From contig NZ_QGOL01000006.1 of NCBI RefSeq assembly GCF_003259255.1, forward strand, positions 1 through 64,000: 64,000 nucleotides of DNA, in the 5' to 3' direction. Positions 63,294-64,000 of this stretch are shown here, piece by piece. The position numbers and the translations under genes were made by a program. The notes under the pieces are model-generated. The model was not told where the DNA came from and searched no databases. It saw only the letters and a list, made by a program, of their open reading frames with translations. Positions within the stretch are counted from its first letter, which is position 1. Each line of letters begins with the position of its first letter. Origin of the DNA: Algoriphagus litoralis. Its GTDB lineage: Bacteria > Bacteroidota > Bacteroidia > Cytophagales > Cyclobacteriaceae.

Positions 63294-64000
63294 CGTAGAA
63301 GTACGTTGAATCGGAAACATAAATATCATTTCTGCCCAAGTTATCAATTGCTGCGGCAGTTTTATCACAAATTGATAAAGGCTGATTATTCATGAGAATA
63401 TGACCCTTTTGATCATCAAAATATTCCTCAGTGCCATAGTAGATGGCTGCCTTGCCCGTAAATACGCAAGGACCGTCAGCTGGCATGGGATCTTTGATGG
63501 CACAGACTTCTACAGAGTCCAAGAAAATCATCTCTTCGGTATCGTATTGACCGGGCGCCAGAATCCTGTATGGGCGCTTGGCGCGAATCTCCACCGTGGC
63601 AAAACCTGCGTCGGTAATCATCTTTAAGTATTCTTTGAGCGAGAGTGAGCCACTCAGGCATAGCGCTCTCAATCTGGAATCATTGCGGAGCGAGTCAGGC
63701 ATCTGATTTTCCGTAATAGGATCACTCAATACCAAGCGACCATAAGGCTTGAGAACTCTAAACATTTCAGCCAAAGCCTGTTTCAAATCCTCCTGGGTGA
63801 AGATATTGAAAAGACAGTTTTGGGCAGCCACATCGATACTATTGTCCTCAACCGGAAGCTGAAGTGCTGTTCCTTTTCTCAGGTCAACGTAATCCCGCTG
63901 AAACCAAGCATTTTCTTTTTCTGCCAGTGAAAGATTCTGGTCACAGGCCGCAAGCATCTCATCGACTACATCTATGCCGATAACTCCTGCCTTTTGTCTG
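63274..64000 (-). CDS. arsM: ArsM-like arsenite methyltransferase (5' part cut by window edge)
   Basis: At least 242 residues, continuing past the right edge. The start of the visible part, GVIGIDVVDEML, is the SAM-binding motif I region; VEDNSIDVAAQNCLFNIFT, MFRVLKPYGRLVLSD and the ALCLSGSLSLKEY segment (a Cys in the ArsM CxxGxL place) follow. The C-terminal part has YFDDQKGHIL, LSICDKTAAA and ends YFYDGGGCC. These features match the arsenosugar-biosynthesis ArsM group, which methylates As(III) with SAM; the Cys residues should bind arsenic. The partner radical-SAM ArsS and upstream operon genes would lie beyond the window. Confidence 0.82.
   Translation of the reverse strand, partial: RQKAGVIGIDVVDEMLAACDQNLSLAEKENAWFQRDYVDLRKGTALQLPVEDNSIDVAAQNCLFNIFTQEDLKQALAEMFRVLKPYGRLVLSDPITENQMPDSLRNDSRLRALCLSGSLSLKEYLKMITDAGFATVEIRAKRPYRILAPGQYDTEEMIFLDSVEVCAIKDPMPADGPCVFTGKAAIYYGTEEYFDDQKGHILMNNQPLSICDKTAAAIDNLGRNDIYVSDSTYFYDGGGCC

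Overview
The window looks like chromosome of a Bacteroidota bacterium of the order Cytophagales, probably Cyclobacteriaceae and Algoriphagus-like. The reasons are a type IX secretion (T9SS) C-terminal sorting domain, TonB receptor/lipoprotein pairs, DUF4625, DUF5916, DUF6134 and DUF4136 proteins, TAnnTTTG-type -7 promoter elements, weak Shine-Dalgarno use, and an arsenosugar-type gene cluster. The taxon is inferred from gene content; no rRNA is present. The genes are mostly ordinary chromosomal housekeeping and secreted/envelope genes. No phage, integrase, IS element or CRISPR array was seen.

Layout. 1-1774 is a two-level tandem repeat: ~176-bp units nested in a 947-bp direct duplication that has copied the 3' end of maf. 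1775-5137 (minus) is an accC - DUF1015 - maf operon. 5321-6851 (plus) has a serine-palmitoyltransferase-like/acyl-CoA transferase PLP enzyme and a histone-H1-like protein. 6919-20365 is mixed: secreted M1 peptidase, BNR/sortilin-like protein, APC permease, TspO, DinB, muramidase, DEAD-box helicase, carboxypeptidase-regulatory-domain protein, gamma-glutamyltransferase-like protein. 20893-25318 (plus) has a sulfatase, HAD lipoprotein, barrel-like protein and membrane AraC regulator. 25336-32655 has a MerR/DUF922 pair, MBL-fold hydrolase, Tat-exported calcineurin-like phosphoesterase, PhoD-like phosphatase and an M19 dipeptidase homologue.

33039-43505 is the most interesting block. An ABC-2-type transporter operon (ATPase, two DUF3526-like permeases, DUF5916 outer-membrane protein) ends convergently against a TonB receptor - DUF4625 lipoprotein operon. 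Divergent from the latter is a lipoprotein resembling the zinc metallochaperone AztD. Both control regions carry the same 15-bp imperfect palindrome, TGCAA-N5-TTGCA, five times in all and placed against promoters and start codons. I read this as one metal-responsive (probably Zur-like, zinc) regulon; that reading is inference.

43634-45926 has tryptophan 2,3-dioxygenase divergent from glutaryl-CoA dehydrogenase. 46328-53380 has a DUF4136 protein and a minus-strand DUF1573 - giant T9SS beta-helix protein - nucleoside-hydrolase-like set. 53450-59334 has trpS, an AT-rich orphan membrane protein, and a PIG-L deacetylase coupled to a large haem c/HEAT-repeat lipoprotein. 59513-59713 has two identical tRNA-Glu(UUC) genes. 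59899-60912 is gap. 60909-64000 (minus) is the downstream part of an arsenosugar-type operon: truncated arsM-like methyltransferase, DUF6134, TIGR04283-like glycosyltransferase and a two-domain VOC protein.
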